Source: [Mycobacterium] fortunisiensis
GTDB lineage: Bacteria; Actinomycetota; Actinomycetes; Mycobacteriales; Mycobacteriaceae
Assembly: GCF_019050325.1 (NCBI RefSeq)
Contig: NZ_VOMB01000006.1
Span: forward strand, 132,470 to 196,469
Length of the DNA: 64,000 bases
Reading direction: 5' to 3'
In this document: piece by piece, positions 54,877 to 63,695 of the stretch
Layout: every line of letters begins with the position of its first letter
How positions within the stretch are numbered: position 1 is the first letter of the stretch
Translations under genes and position numbers: made by a program
The notes under the pieces: generated by a model
What the model was told of the DNA's origin: nothing
Databases searched by the model: none
Seen by the model: the letters and a program-made list of their open reading frames with translations, nothing else

Positions 54877-56191
54877 TGGCTTTCCCTCCCGACGTGCGTA
54901 CCCGCCCGTATTGCTTTGCAGTGGAGCGGATTTGATCGTCACTCCAGAAGTCAGATCGCACCTTTGTCGCTTGCCCGTCTTCGGCGATGACGTAACCGAT
55001 GCCCGGTCTGTCAGGGCTGATTCGGTGCGCGGGCGCTTTGTCGGCCATGCCGTCGCCGAGGACCATCGTCACTTCGTCTCGGGATCGCAGTCGAAGCGCG
55101 ATGGTCTGGGTGAACAGTCCTCGCATCGGTAGAACTTCCTTGCGTGGGTCTTGAAGGAACGCGGCCACCACGATTCCCAGCGCACGACCTTTGGTGAGAA
55201 TGCGTGACAACGTGGCGGCGGCTTCTTTGCGTAGGGTCGGGTCGCTCATGTACGCGGTCACTCCGGCCAGTTCGTCGATCAGCAGCACCACGAGGGGTGA
55301 CGCCGTGGTTGGACTGTGTTCGCGCGTGCGACCTGCCATCGCGTTGCCACGCTTGTTCATTACCTTTTCCAGCGCGGCAAGGGTTTCCACGGCGTCGGAT
55401 TCGGTGGTGGCGATCTTGGTGAACAGCGCGGAGCCGACGGACAGTTCGATGCCGTACTTGAGGTCGATGCCCACCAGGCGAACCACACCGGCGGAGACAG
55501 CGGGGCCGAGCCCACCGGCGATACCCCAGAAGACGGAACCCTTGCCTGCACCCGAGCAGCCCACGGTGAGGGTGTGTCGGCCGCTCAATGGCAAGGTCCA
55601 TGGTTTTCCGTTCTCGCATCGCCCGAGCGTGACTCGTGTTGTCGCGACTGCTGTCGGCGGCGCGGCGTGACCTACCGTCGAGAGTTGTTCCCGCATGACC
55701 AGTTCGATCCGAAGCGTGCCGGGGGCGACGACGACCGACCGCGCCGAGTGTGCGCCCGCAGCGTCGCGGATCGCGGGAACGGCTCGCTCCAGATCTTCGG
55801 CGGTCTGCCCCATGCGTGCCCGTACCGTCAGACGCAGAGTGGTGCGAGATACGTCTGTTCCCAACAGCTTTGGATGAAACCAGCGTGTCGACGTGATCTG
55901 GTGGCCTTCGTTGTCGCGGCGCGTGACCTGTTCGGAGGCGGACAAGCCGCAGCGCTTGCAGAGCTTCTGCCACGAGAAGTGTGCCCAGAGGCGCCAGCGA
56001 AGGAGTCGGGCAGGCGTCGCGAACCGTTCCTCGTATGTCTCCGGCGAGCGCAGTCTCCAGTAGATCAGAACGGCGCTGGTGATGACCACGACGGCAGCCA
56101 CACACAGGGCGAGGTTGGTCAGCATGTGCAGCAGGTGGTCGAACCGCAGCGGGGTGTCGGGATCGACTGGTGCGAACGGGTCCGGATTCAT
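54869..56191 (-). CDS. FtsK/SpoIIIE-like DNA translocase (TraB/TraSA type)
   Basis: 440-residue ATPase. One N-terminal membrane segment ([19 protein letters not shown], about 27-45). Motor domain: Walker A GCSGAGKGS (211-219), Walker B LLIDEL (303-308), and IALRLRSRDEVTMVLGDG and SPDRPGIGYV as seen in FtsK-type conjugation proteins. In AICEs a single FtsK-like protein moves double-stranded DNA between mycelial or cell partners. The C-terminal winged-helix recognition domain is short. ATG 56191 overlaps the pra stop by four bases. Confidence 0.9.
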   Translation of the reverse strand: MNPDPFAPVDPDTPLRFDHLLHMLTNLALCVAAVVVITSAVLIYWRLRSPETYEERFATPARLLRWRLWAHFSWQKLCKRCGLSASEQVTRRDNEGHQITSTRWFHPKLLGTDVSRTTLRLTVRARMGQTAEDLERAVPAIRDAAGAHSARSVVVAPGTLRIELVMREQLSTVGHAAPPTAVATTRVTLGRCENGKPWTLPLSGRHTLTVGCSGAGKGSVFWGIAGGLGPAVSAGVVRLVGIDLKYGIELSVGSALFTKIATTESDAVETLAALEKVMNKRGNAMAGRTREHSPTTASPLVVLLIDELAGVTAYMSDPTLRKEAAATLSRILTKGRALGIVVAAFLQDPRKEVLPMRGLFTQTIALRLRSRDEVTMVLGDGMADKAPAHRISPDRPGIGYVIAEDGQATKVRSDFWSDDQIRSTAKQYGRVRTSGGKAND

Positions 56192-56607
56192 GCCGACGCC
56201 TTATTCGTGTTGGCCGCCGGCGACTTCCCCGGTGCTGTCATGCCCGAGGCCCGGTAGGACCACGCGATTCGGGAGAAGTCGCCCGACCGCTCGACGTACG
56301 GCAGAGCCATCAGGCCCTCGAGAACCACGGGAGTGAAGGGTGTTCCGCTGGAATTGGTCGGAGCAGTTGGCTGCGTTGCCGCGGCGAATTTGATGGTTAC
56401 GGTGCGGCTCCGCTTCGGCGCAGCCGGATCACCGTCGAGCACTTCGACCTGCCACATCGGTAGGCCGGTATCGCGGTCTCTCGCCTGGACGCGGTTCTCG
56501 CCCGAGGACTTGTCGAAGTCGATCATCGGCGTCACTTCGGACACGAGGAATGCGCCGAGGGAGAAAACCTGGTCGTGGCCGATCTGGAGCCATTTGGGGA
56601 TGGACAT
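56188..56607 (-). CDS. pra: Pra-type plasmid replication, integration and excision activator
   Basis: 139-residue protein with the pattern of AICE Pra proteins: VFSLGAFLVSEVTPMIDFDK, SSGENRVQARDRDTGLPMWQ, VEVLDGDPAAPKRSRTVTIK and LEGLMALPYV, ending in RASGMTAPGK. In pSAM2 Pra activates replication, integration and excision genes and is repressed by KorSA. Start ATG 56607 lies 26 bases from a GntR-type palindrome. First gene of the pra-traB-(106 aa)-xis-int run. Confidence 0.8.
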   Translation of the reverse strand: MSIPKWLQIGHDQVFSLGAFLVSEVTPMIDFDKSSGENRVQARDRDTGLPMWQVEVLDGDPAAPKRSRTVTIKFAAATQPTAPTNSSGTPFTPVVLEGLMALPYVERSGDFSRIAWSYRASGMTAPGKSPAANTNKASA

Positions 56608-56632
56608 TGCAGAACCTTTCGAGTGGATTGAA

Positions 56633-56661
56633 CTAGATGACTATCTAACATAGTCGTCTAG
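56633..56661. promoter_or_regulatory. KorSA-like operator before pra
   Basis: Inverted repeat CTAGATGACTAT / ATAGTCGTCTAG (arms 56633-56644 and 56650-56661, 11 of 12 pairs, spacer five). The CTAG-n2-GACTA half-site recurs at the gntR/nudix promoter (57510-57522). Position fits repression of the pra operon by the element's GntR protein. Confidence 0.65.
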
Positions 56662-56707
56662 AGGAGTTAGTCAAGCGTAGCGCCGCATTTGATCGTTTCG
56701 CGAGGCG

Positions 56708-57487
56708 TCAGCGGGCTGAGAAGTCGTATTCGAGCAGGTAGGCGGACGCCACCTTCACCGTGTCGCACACTTCGACAGCCACGTCGTTGGTGTCGTAGGC
56801 CGTCCGAACCACGGTCAGCACGGGCACTCCGGTCGCGAGTTGCAGGGCTCGCCGCTCTTCGGGGGTTGGCATCCGGGCGCCGACTTCTTCGGTGAACCGG
56901 TCCAAGATGTGGCCGGCGTCTTCGAGTCGGGCGTAGATGCCGCCAGGTCCGGTGTCGGTCTGTTCGATCTTGGTGCCCTGGGCGAATGTGGCGGGAATGT
57001 ATGAGGTTGCCGTTTCAACTGGCCGGCCATCGGCGAGGTAGCGCCGTGATCGAACGACAACCTCGTCGTCTGGAGTCAATCGGAGGCGTTCGGCGACAGT
57101 GGGATTCGGCTTCTCGCGCGTCACGGTGATGTTGTCGACCTGCGGCGAGTAGCCCGACTTCTCCGCTTCGACGGTGAACGCCGCTTTGCCGCTCGCTCGA
57201 TGTCGCCGAGCGAAGCGGTCGGAGGCAAGTCGGCGAATTGGGGGTGCGGGACGAACGAAAACACCGCGGCCGTGTTCGGAGATCACCAGGCCTTCGGCGC
57301 GCAGATCTTGTACTGCCTGGCGAACTGTCATTCGGGCAACGCCGAAATGGTCGATCAACGCTGCCTCGGATGGCAGACGCTCACCTGCGATGAGCTGGCC
57401 AGTGCTGATTGCATCACGCAGCATGCCAGCGATCTGCCGGTATGGCGGCTTGTCGTCCGACCGGTCGATCTGACCAAGTTGCAGCAC
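56708..57487 (-). CDS. GntR/HutC family regulator (KorSA-like)
   Basis: 259-residue regulator: GntR winged helix (PPYRQIAGMLRDAISTGQLI, GERLPSEAALIDHFGVARMT, VRQAVQDLRAEGLVISEHGR) and a UTRA ligand domain (PTVAERLRLTPDDEVVVRSR, RRALQLATGVPVLTVVRTAY). In AICEs a GntR-type KorSA represses pra and itself. GTG 57487. It is divergent from the NUDIX gene and lies upstream of pra in the same orientation with a separate operator. Confidence 0.9.
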   Translation of the reverse strand: MLQLGQIDRSDDKPPYRQIAGMLRDAISTGQLIAGERLPSEAALIDHFGVARMTVRQAVQDLRAEGLVISEHGRGVFVRPAPPIRRLASDRFARRHRASGKAAFTVEAEKSGYSPQVDNITVTREKPNPTVAERLRLTPDDEVVVRSRRYLADGRPVETATSYIPATFAQGTKIEQTDTGPGGIYARLEDAGHILDRFTEEVGARMPTPEERRALQLATGVPVLTVVRTAYDTNDVAVEVCDTVKVASAYLLEYDFSAR

Positions 57488-57506
57488 TGCGCGCCTTCCC
57501 TTACAT

Positions 57507-57527
57507 GTCTAGGCGACTAGTCTAGGG
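57507..57527. promoter_or_regulatory. operator between gntR and nudix genes
   Basis: GTCTAGG direct repeat (57507-57513 and 57520-57526) around the 8-base palindrome GACTAGTC (57515-57522). CTAGGCGACTA matches the half-sites of the pra operator (CTAGATGACTA, CTAGACGACTA). Lies in the 53-base divergent promoter. Confidence 0.6.
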
Positions 57528-57579
57528 AAACGACACGCCCATGTCACGACTGGAGCTAGGTCCCGAAGAGGAGTCTCCC

Positions 57580-58008
57580 ATGGCAGCCACGCCGAAGCAC
57601 TCGGTCAGCGTCGCAGGCATTGTCGTCCGCGACGATGGTCGGGTGCTGGTCATCAAGCGGGAGGACAACGGCCATTGGGAGGCGCCCGGCGGAGTCTTGG
57701 AGCTCGACGAATCGTTCGAGGCTGGTGTTCAGCGCGAGGTGCTGGAAGAGACCGGCATTGAGGTCACTGTCGAGCGGCTTACCGGTGTGTACAAGAATCT
57801 GACCCGCGGGATTGTTGCGCTGGTGTACCGCTGTCGGCCGGTCGGCGGCGAACCTCACCCAACCGAAGAAGCGCGTGAAATCCGTTGGATGACTACGGCA
57901 GAAGTGCAATCAGCAATGACGCCTGCGTTTGGTGTGCGGGTTCTCGATGCATTTGAGGAAGAGCCCCAGTCACGGACACACGACGGAGTGAATCTCCTGC
58001 ACGTGTAG
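57580..58008 (+). CDS. NUDIX hydrolase of the element
   Basis: 142-residue NUDIX protein with the full box G38-x5-E44-x7-R52-E53-V-L-E56-E57-T-G59. Substrate unknown; NUDIX genes next to korSA/pra are a recurrent feature of AICEs, where they may influence excision. ATG 57580 has GAGGAG six bases upstream; ATG 57541 in frame would add 13 residues. Divergent from gntR. Confidence 0.88.
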   Translation: MAATPKHSVSVAGIVVRDDGRVLVIKREDNGHWEAPGGVLELDESFEAGVQREVLEETGIEVTVERLTGVYKNLTRGIVALVYRCRPVGGEPHPTEEAREIRWMTTAEVQSAMTPAFGVRVLDAFEEEPQSRTHDGVNLLHV

Positions 58009-58019
58009 CGACTCGCGCC

Positions 58020-58223
58020 CTACCTCGGGAGAAACCGCAGTGTATGCACTTCGGCGTTGGGCACGGCGGTCCACCCGCCGTGCACGGGGTCGCCGTTCTC
58101 ACGCATCACCCTGGCCGCATCGAGCAGCACGGTATTGAGCTCACCGGGCAGTAGCGCGGTTCTGCTTTCGTCGTCATAGAGCACCCAGCCCTCGGTGGAC
58201 TCGCTCAACAAGTAGGTAACCAT
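58020..58223 (-). CDS. hypothetical 67-residue protein
   Basis: Small soluble protein: VTYLLSESTEGWVLYDDESR, LLPGELNTVLLDAARVMREN and a Trp-containing VHGGWTAVPNAEVHTLRFLP. Begins MVTYLL at 58223 and is convergent with the NUDIX gene (11 bases). No family recognised. It could be a small cargo or regulator gene. Confidence 0.5.
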   Translation of the reverse strand: MVTYLLSESTEGWVLYDDESRTALLPGELNTVLLDAARVMRENGDPVHGGWTAVPNAEVHTLRFLPR

Positions 58224-58289
58224 AGACAGAAGCTATCGCGGTCGACCGACATAAACTCCTTCGGCGCACGCAGCGCCGACTTCGGTCTC

Positions 58290-61200
58290 TTACCCGTTTT
58301 CGGCCAGCCCGTCGACCATCTTCATCGTCTCTACCGCGACGGTCGTGACCTTGGCGATGAGGTCGACGATGTAGCGCGGATTGTCGTGTTCATCGCACCA
58401 GTCGTTGGGGTCGTTGACGATGCCTGAGGCCTTGTCGGTCTTGACCTGATAGCGGTCAATGATCCACGCGAGCGCGGAGCGGGAACCGAGCATGTATCGA
58501 TCGGCGTCCTGCGGGATCCCGGTGATGGTCACCTTCGGGTTGTAGACCAAGGTGGTGACGTCATCAACTCTCTTCCCGGTCTCGGGATCTTTCTTCTTGG
58601 CCCACTTGAGTTTTGACACCCGCCAGGTTTCGCGGTCGTCGGGATCGACACCGGGCTTCACGTGGACGTCGACCGGGTAGGGCGCGACGGACTCGTAGCC
58701 GACGTGCAGATCAGCCAGTGCCCGTCCGGCGTTGGCGAGCTGCTCGAACCGTTCGGGTGTTTCGGGTGTTGGTATGTGCGGGAGCATCTTCTGCAGGTCC
58801 GCCGCGTAGGTCTCGCGATAAGCCGGTTCGTGCAGGAGGCCGTAAACGTAGAAGAAGATGTCGTCCTTGGTGACCTGGTCGCCGATCGCGTCCTGGTACA
58901 GCGCGAGGGTTGCGTCAGGGATGTTGTCGACGCGGCAGTAGCCGTGCTCATCGGGCTCCTCGGCGTTGGCACCGAAATCCAGTTCCCCGTCGGGGTCGGC
59001 CGATTTGTACGTCCAACGAGGGAAGAACTGCCCACCGCTACCAGCTCCTGTCACGTGCAGGTCCGGAAGGCCGTTGACCATCAGCGCAGAGAAGGGCACA
59101 GCGGATCCGTTACCGACCTGGTAGATGCCGACGTTCTCGTGAAGGGGCGTCGGGAAGACGCTGGGTAGCTGCGAACGCTCATGGTTGAGGTACCGGTCGT
59201 AATAGCCGTGCAGGCGGTCGAACGGTCGGTACGCAGCTGACGACACGTGGTTGGGGTCAAACTCAATTCTCACCTGCCGTGCAAGGTGAGTACGCAGGCT
59301 CCGAGACCACTTGATGTGTTCCTCACGACTGGCGTCCGGACGAGTCGCGAGAAACGCAGTGACATCCTTCTCGTTGGGCCTTGCGATGCCAACGCTCTCA
59401 GCGTAGGCGGCGAACGGTGCGAGTTCGTTGTTGTAGTTGTTAATGAGACGCTGCACGTTGGCGCAGAGCTTGTCGGTGGAGAAGTTGTAGACCCAAGCAT
59501 CGCGGCTTGTTTCCAGACCGCGAGAGTACGTACCGAAGACTGCGGTGCCGCCGTCCTTGTCACCGATCGCGGGCCATTCGGCGAACTCCTCGCTACGCTG
59601 ACTGACCCAATCGCCATGCTCGTTCGGCGTGATCACTTGCCACTCAACAGTTTCGAGATCACCTCTCGCGACGATCTCCAGCTTCCTCTCACGGGACAGA
59701 TATTCGCCAATGTCCCGGTACTGGATCTCGCATGGTCCGGCGCTACTGGGGCCCTTCACGCCGATGAGGATCGCGACGGTGTTGCGGCTCCCGGAACCGA
59801 AAACCTTGCCGCCCTCCCTGCGGGATAGCTCCCCGGATGTGCGCTGGTTCCCGCGCAGGTTGTACACGTAGATCCGGCTGTACTCCTCGGCGAGAGAGAG
59901 GCGGATTCCGTCCGCAGTGTTTCCGTCGATCCAGCCGCCGTTCGACACGAACGCGACAACGCCGTGCTCGCCGACGCGGTCCGTGGCCCAGCGAAACGCC
60001 CGGAGGTAGCTGTCGTAGAGGCTGTTCTTGTTCGTCGCCGTCGAACGTTTGGCGTAGGTGTCAGCGATCCGCTTGTCCAACGTCGGGTACTTGAGGTTCG
60101 CGTTGAGGTCGTTCGCCGAATCCTGCCCCGATGAGTAGGGCGGGTTCCCGACTATGATATGGATCGGCGCGGCGAGCTGCTTGACGATCCGAGAATTGTT
60201 CTGCGGGAACATCTCCGTGTCCATCGAGTCGTCGTCTTCGGTCATCTGGAAGGTGTCCGTCAGGACGATTCCTTCGAACGGGCTGTACTCCGTCTTGGTG
60301 AGTGCGTGGTAGGTGGTTTCGATGTTCACCGCGGCGATGTAGTACGCGAGCAGCATGATCTCGTTGGCGTGCAACTCCCTGGCGTACTTGCGAGCGAGGT
60401 CTTCCGGGCGCACCAGACCCGATTGCATGAGCCGGGTGATGAACGTGCCGGTGCCGGTGAACGGATCGAGGACGTGCACAGCGTCGTCGGTGAGTCCGCG
60501 GCCGAACGCCTCGCGCGAGGCGTGGTCGGCGGCGCGGAGGATGAAGTCGACGATCTCGACAGGCGTGTACACGATGCCCAGCGCCTCAGCCTGTTTGGCG
60601 AAACCTACCTTGAAGAACTTCTCGTACAGTTCGGCGATCACCTGCTGCTTGCCGTCGGCGGTGGTGACCTCCGATGCGCGGACCCGCACCGAGGCGTAAA
60701 AGCCTTCCAGGTGGGCGGTTTCGGCTTCCAAGCCCGAGCCGCCGAGCTGGTCGACCATGGCCTGCATGACTAGGGATACCGGATTGTGGGCTGCGAACTC
60801 GTGGCCGGCGAACAGCGCGTCGAACACCGGCGCGGTGATCAGATGCTGGGCGAGCATGCTGATCGCGTCATCGCGGCCGATCGAATCGTTGAGGTTGTCG
60901 CGCAGACCTTGCAGGAACTTGTCGAACGCCGTAGTTACTTCGATGTCGGCGGCGCCGAGAAGTGCGGTGATACGCGCGATTAGGGCTGCCGCGATGTCGG
61001 CGACGTCCTTGGCCCAGTCCTCCCAGTAGGTGCGGGTGCCGACTTTGTCGACGATGCGGGTGTAGATCGCCTCCTGCCACGCGGACAGCGAGAACAACGC
61101 CATTTGGGTTGCCAGCCCACCGCCGGATCCGTTGCCGTCGGCCACCCCCGACGCCGGATCGGCCGGATCAGTTGACGCTGTGGATGAAGTTCCGTCGGTA

Positions 61201-63251
61201 CCAAGGGTTTCGGAGGCATCGGTGGTGGGGCCTACATGTCCGCCGAGCAGCCGGTCTGAGCCGTGCCCGGTGTCCAGTCCCGGTGTGGCGGCATTGAGTG
61301 CGATGGAGTTGACCATTGCGTTGAACCGGTCGTCGTGAGCACGAAGCGCGTTGAGGACCTGCCAGACCACTTTGAAGCGGCGGTTGTCGCCGAGGGCTTG
61401 CGACGGTGTGACACCGGCCGGGACGGCGACGGGAAGTATGATGTACCCGTAGTCCTTGTCCTCGGCCCTCCGCATCACCCGGCCCACCGACTGCACGACG
61501 TCGACAACGCTGTTGCGGGGGTGCAGGAACAGCACCGCGTCCAGCGCGGGCACGTCAACACCCTCCGATAGGCATCGTGCGTTCGACAAGATCCGGCACT
61601 CGCCGTCGGGTAGCGGGGCTTTGAGCCACTGCAGTTCTCGGTTACGTTCGAGGGCGTTGAACGTTCCGTCAACGTGGCGGACCTGAACGGTCAGGTCCAG
61701 GTTGGTCTCGTTGAGCTCACCGCCGTCGTCAATTCTGTCGGTCAGCATGTCCCGGTACGCGTCAACGACTTTCGGAAAAAGTTCGGCAATCTGCTTGGAA
61801 GCGGCGATGTCCTTAGCGAACGCGACCGCCCGGCGCATCGGCGGCTCACCCGGCACGAATCCCTTACCGTCGGGTGTCTTGCCGGCGCGTTTGGCCAGGC
61901 CGTTCCAGCAGCCGACGATCTTCGACGCATCGTCGAGGTTGCCCAGTTCTCCGCCAACTGCGAGTTGGGCTTGCAGCGGGGCCGCGACCATCTCCTCGTC
62001 CACGGTCAGCACGAGGACCTTGTAGTCGGTGAGCAGACCGCGCTCGACCGCCTCACCAAACGAAAGGCGGTGAAACTCCGGCCCATAGACACTCTCGTCG
62101 TCCATCGACGTAAGGACTGCGGAGTGCTCGTCGGCCTTGGCCTTGACATTCTCGTCGAAGATCCGCGGTGTGGCGGTCATGTAGAGGCGACGAGCGGCGT
62201 GCAGGTAGTCGGCGTCGTGAACGCGGACGAAGTTGGACTCGTCGGCGCCGGCCACCGTCACACCCGTGGTGCGGTGCGCCTCATCGCAGATCACCAGGTC
62301 GAACTGATCGACGCCGAGCTTCTGCGCCTCGGCGACGACGGGCAGCGACTGGTAGGTGGTGAAAACCACGGTCAGACCCTTGGCGCGACGGCGGTGGCCC
62401 ATCTCGGTGACCAGTTTCGCCGGGTCGGTGGTGACCGGGATCGCGACATCATAGGTGTTGATGTCCTCGGCTGCCCTAGACACTTTGGTGTCCGAGCACA
62501 CGGCGAACGCACGCAGGTCCAACTGGGTCTGGGCGGTCCACTCCCGCAGTGTCTGCGACAACAACGAGATCGATGGGACGGCAAACAGAATGCGGGCGTT
62601 GCCGCCGTTTTCGGCTGCGGTCCGCTCGGCGATCTTCAAGGCCGTGAAGGTCTTTCCGGTGCCGCACGCCATGATCAGCTTGCCACGATCGTGCCCTGCA
62701 GCGAAGCCGGCGAACACCTTCTCGATCGCCTGTGCCTGGTGTGGCCGCGGCTCGTGCCGGATAGCCTCGGCTACGTCGATCTGGAGGTCACCGTCGACCC
62801 AGGCGATGTCCCAGTTGATCGGTGAATCAGCGATCTCAGCCATCCCGATCCGCTGAACCGGGATCAGCTGATCCTCAAGGGCATCTTCGGCATTGGGGCC
62901 CCACCGGTCGGTGGTCGAGATGATGATCCGGTTGGTGAACGGGTTCTTGCCCGAGGCGGTGAAGAACGAGTCGATATCTTCTTTGCGCAGGGTGTGCGTC
63001 GGCTCGTAGAACTTGCACTGGATCGCTGTGTATTCGCCGCTGTCCCGCTCTCGCGCCACCAGGTCAATCCCGGTGTCAGGCTTGCCTTTGCGGCCGGGCC
63101 AGTCAATCCAGCGCCATACCGCGTCGTACTGCTGCGACAGCAGCGGGTCTAGGTCGAAGTAGCGCACCATCAGCTTTTCAAACTTAGTTCCGCGTTCGGA
63201 GTTCGACGGAGCCTCACGGAATGCCGCCATCACCTCGTGTACCGACCCCAT
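58290..63251 (-). CDS. type ISP single-polypeptide restriction-modification enzyme
   Basis: 1653-residue fusion in the order nuclease, helicase, methylase, specificity domain, the LlaGI/LlaBIII plan. Mrr-type PD-(D/E)xK nuclease: Asp63 in GIDLVARE and Q78-C-K80 in AIQCKF. SF2 translocase: Walker A ACGTGKT (195-201), DEAH (323-326), motif III MTATP, motif VI region SVGRVMRRAEDKDYGYIILP. N6-adenine methylase: motif I DPFTGTGTF from 929, motif IV NPPY at 1036-1039. The last 350 residues should be the target-recognition domain. It restricts unmodified DNA and modifies its own site in one protein, so no separate methylase is required. The frame is intact. Confidence 0.93.
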   Translation of the reverse strand: MGSVHEVMAAFREAPSNSERGTKFEKLMVRYFDLDPLLSQQYDAVWRWIDWPGRKGKPDTGIDLVARERDSGEYTAIQCKFYEPTHTLRKEDIDSFFTASGKNPFTNRIIISTTDRWGPNAEDALEDQLIPVQRIGMAEIADSPINWDIAWVDGDLQIDVAEAIRHEPRPHQAQAIEKVFAGFAAGHDRGKLIMACGTGKTFTALKIAERTAAENGGNARILFAVPSISLLSQTLREWTAQTQLDLRAFAVCSDTKVSRAAEDINTYDVAIPVTTDPAKLVTEMGHRRRAKGLTVVFTTYQSLPVVAEAQKLGVDQFDLVICDEAHRTTGVTVAGADESNFVRVHDADYLHAARRLYMTATPRIFDENVKAKADEHSAVLTSMDDESVYGPEFHRLSFGEAVERGLLTDYKVLVLTVDEEMVAAPLQAQLAVGGELGNLDDASKIVGCWNGLAKRAGKTPDGKGFVPGEPPMRRAVAFAKDIAASKQIAELFPKVVDAYRDMLTDRIDDGGELNETNLDLTVQVRHVDGTFNALERNRELQWLKAPLPDGECRILSNARCLSEGVDVPALDAVLFLHPRNSVVDVVQSVGRVMRRAEDKDYGYIILPVAVPAGVTPSQALGDNRRFKVVWQVLNALRAHDDRFNAMVNSIALNAATPGLDTGHGSDRLLGGHVGPTTDASETLGTDGTSSTASTDPADPASGVADGNGSGGGLATQMALFSLSAWQEAIYTRIVDKVGTRTYWEDWAKDVADIAAALIARITALLGAADIEVTTAFDKFLQGLRDNLNDSIGRDDAISMLAQHLITAPVFDALFAGHEFAAHNPVSLVMQAMVDQLGGSGLEAETAHLEGFYASVRVRASEVTTADGKQQVIAELYEKFFKVGFAKQAEALGIVYTPVEIVDFILRAADHASREAFGRGLTDDAVHVLDPFTGTGTFITRLMQSGLVRPEDLARKYARELHANEIMLLAYYIAAVNIETTYHALTKTEYSPFEGIVLTDTFQMTEDDDSMDTEMFPQNNSRIVKQLAAPIHIIVGNPPYSSGQDSANDLNANLKYPTLDKRIADTYAKRSTATNKNSLYDSYLRAFRWATDRVGEHGVVAFVSNGGWIDGNTADGIRLSLAEEYSRIYVYNLRGNQRTSGELSRREGGKVFGSGSRNTVAILIGVKGPSSAGPCEIQYRDIGEYLSRERKLEIVARGDLETVEWQVITPNEHGDWVSQRSEEFAEWPAIGDKDGGTAVFGTYSRGLETSRDAWVYNFSTDKLCANVQRLINNYNNELAPFAAYAESVGIARPNEKDVTAFLATRPDASREEHIKWSRSLRTHLARQVRIEFDPNHVSSAAYRPFDRLHGYYDRYLNHERSQLPSVFPTPLHENVGIYQVGNGSAVPFSALMVNGLPDLHVTGAGSGGQFFPRWTYKSADPDGELDFGANAEEPDEHGYCRVDNIPDATLALYQDAIGDQVTKDDIFFYVYGLLHEPAYRETYAADLQKMLPHIPTPETPERFEQLANAGRALADLHVGYESVAPYPVDVHVKPGVDPDDRETWRVSKLKWAKKKDPETGKRVDDVTTLVYNPKVTITGIPQDADRYMLGSRSALAWIIDRYQVKTDKASGIVNDPNDWCDEHDNPRYIVDLIAKVTTVAVETMKMVDGLAENG

Positions 63252-63695
63252 GCTGTGTGTCTCCCGTCAAAGTCAGCAGTTGCGCCAGGTGAGCCTATGC
63301 CGACGAGTGGCGGGCTGGGACGCGATCGCCGCGCGTGTTTGCAGCGGCCTGAACGATGCCTCACCGGCATCAGTTGGTTCATCGACACGTTGAGCAGAAG
63401 ATGCTACAAACACTTGCATCGAGTCAGACGGTTGAGGACGCTCTTGTGTTCCTAGACCAGGTTGCGCGAGGAATCCAAGCAGCTACTTGACACTCAGTAA
63501 GTGGAGTAGCCGTCGCATTATTCTTTGATGTTTGGCGGCCTGATCCCAGAGTGAGTAAAAGGACGATGATCGAATTTGTGAAGGTGAGCAGGCGACGTGT
63601 CTTGTCGTCATTTGTCCCGCCGCCTACCCGCCCCGTGTACGGCGGGTTGTGCAGTCCTCTTTGGTGATTCACGCCGAGATGTTCTCGCCCGATTG
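63252..63695. other. gene-free stretch of the element
   Basis: 444 bases of lower GC content than the flanking chromosome. Only short open frames are seen (none with a ribosome-binding site and coding-like composition). No copy of the tRNA-Phe 3' end, no obvious inverted repeats, no tRNA. The promoter of the restriction enzyme gene should lie at its left edge. Confidence 0.6.
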
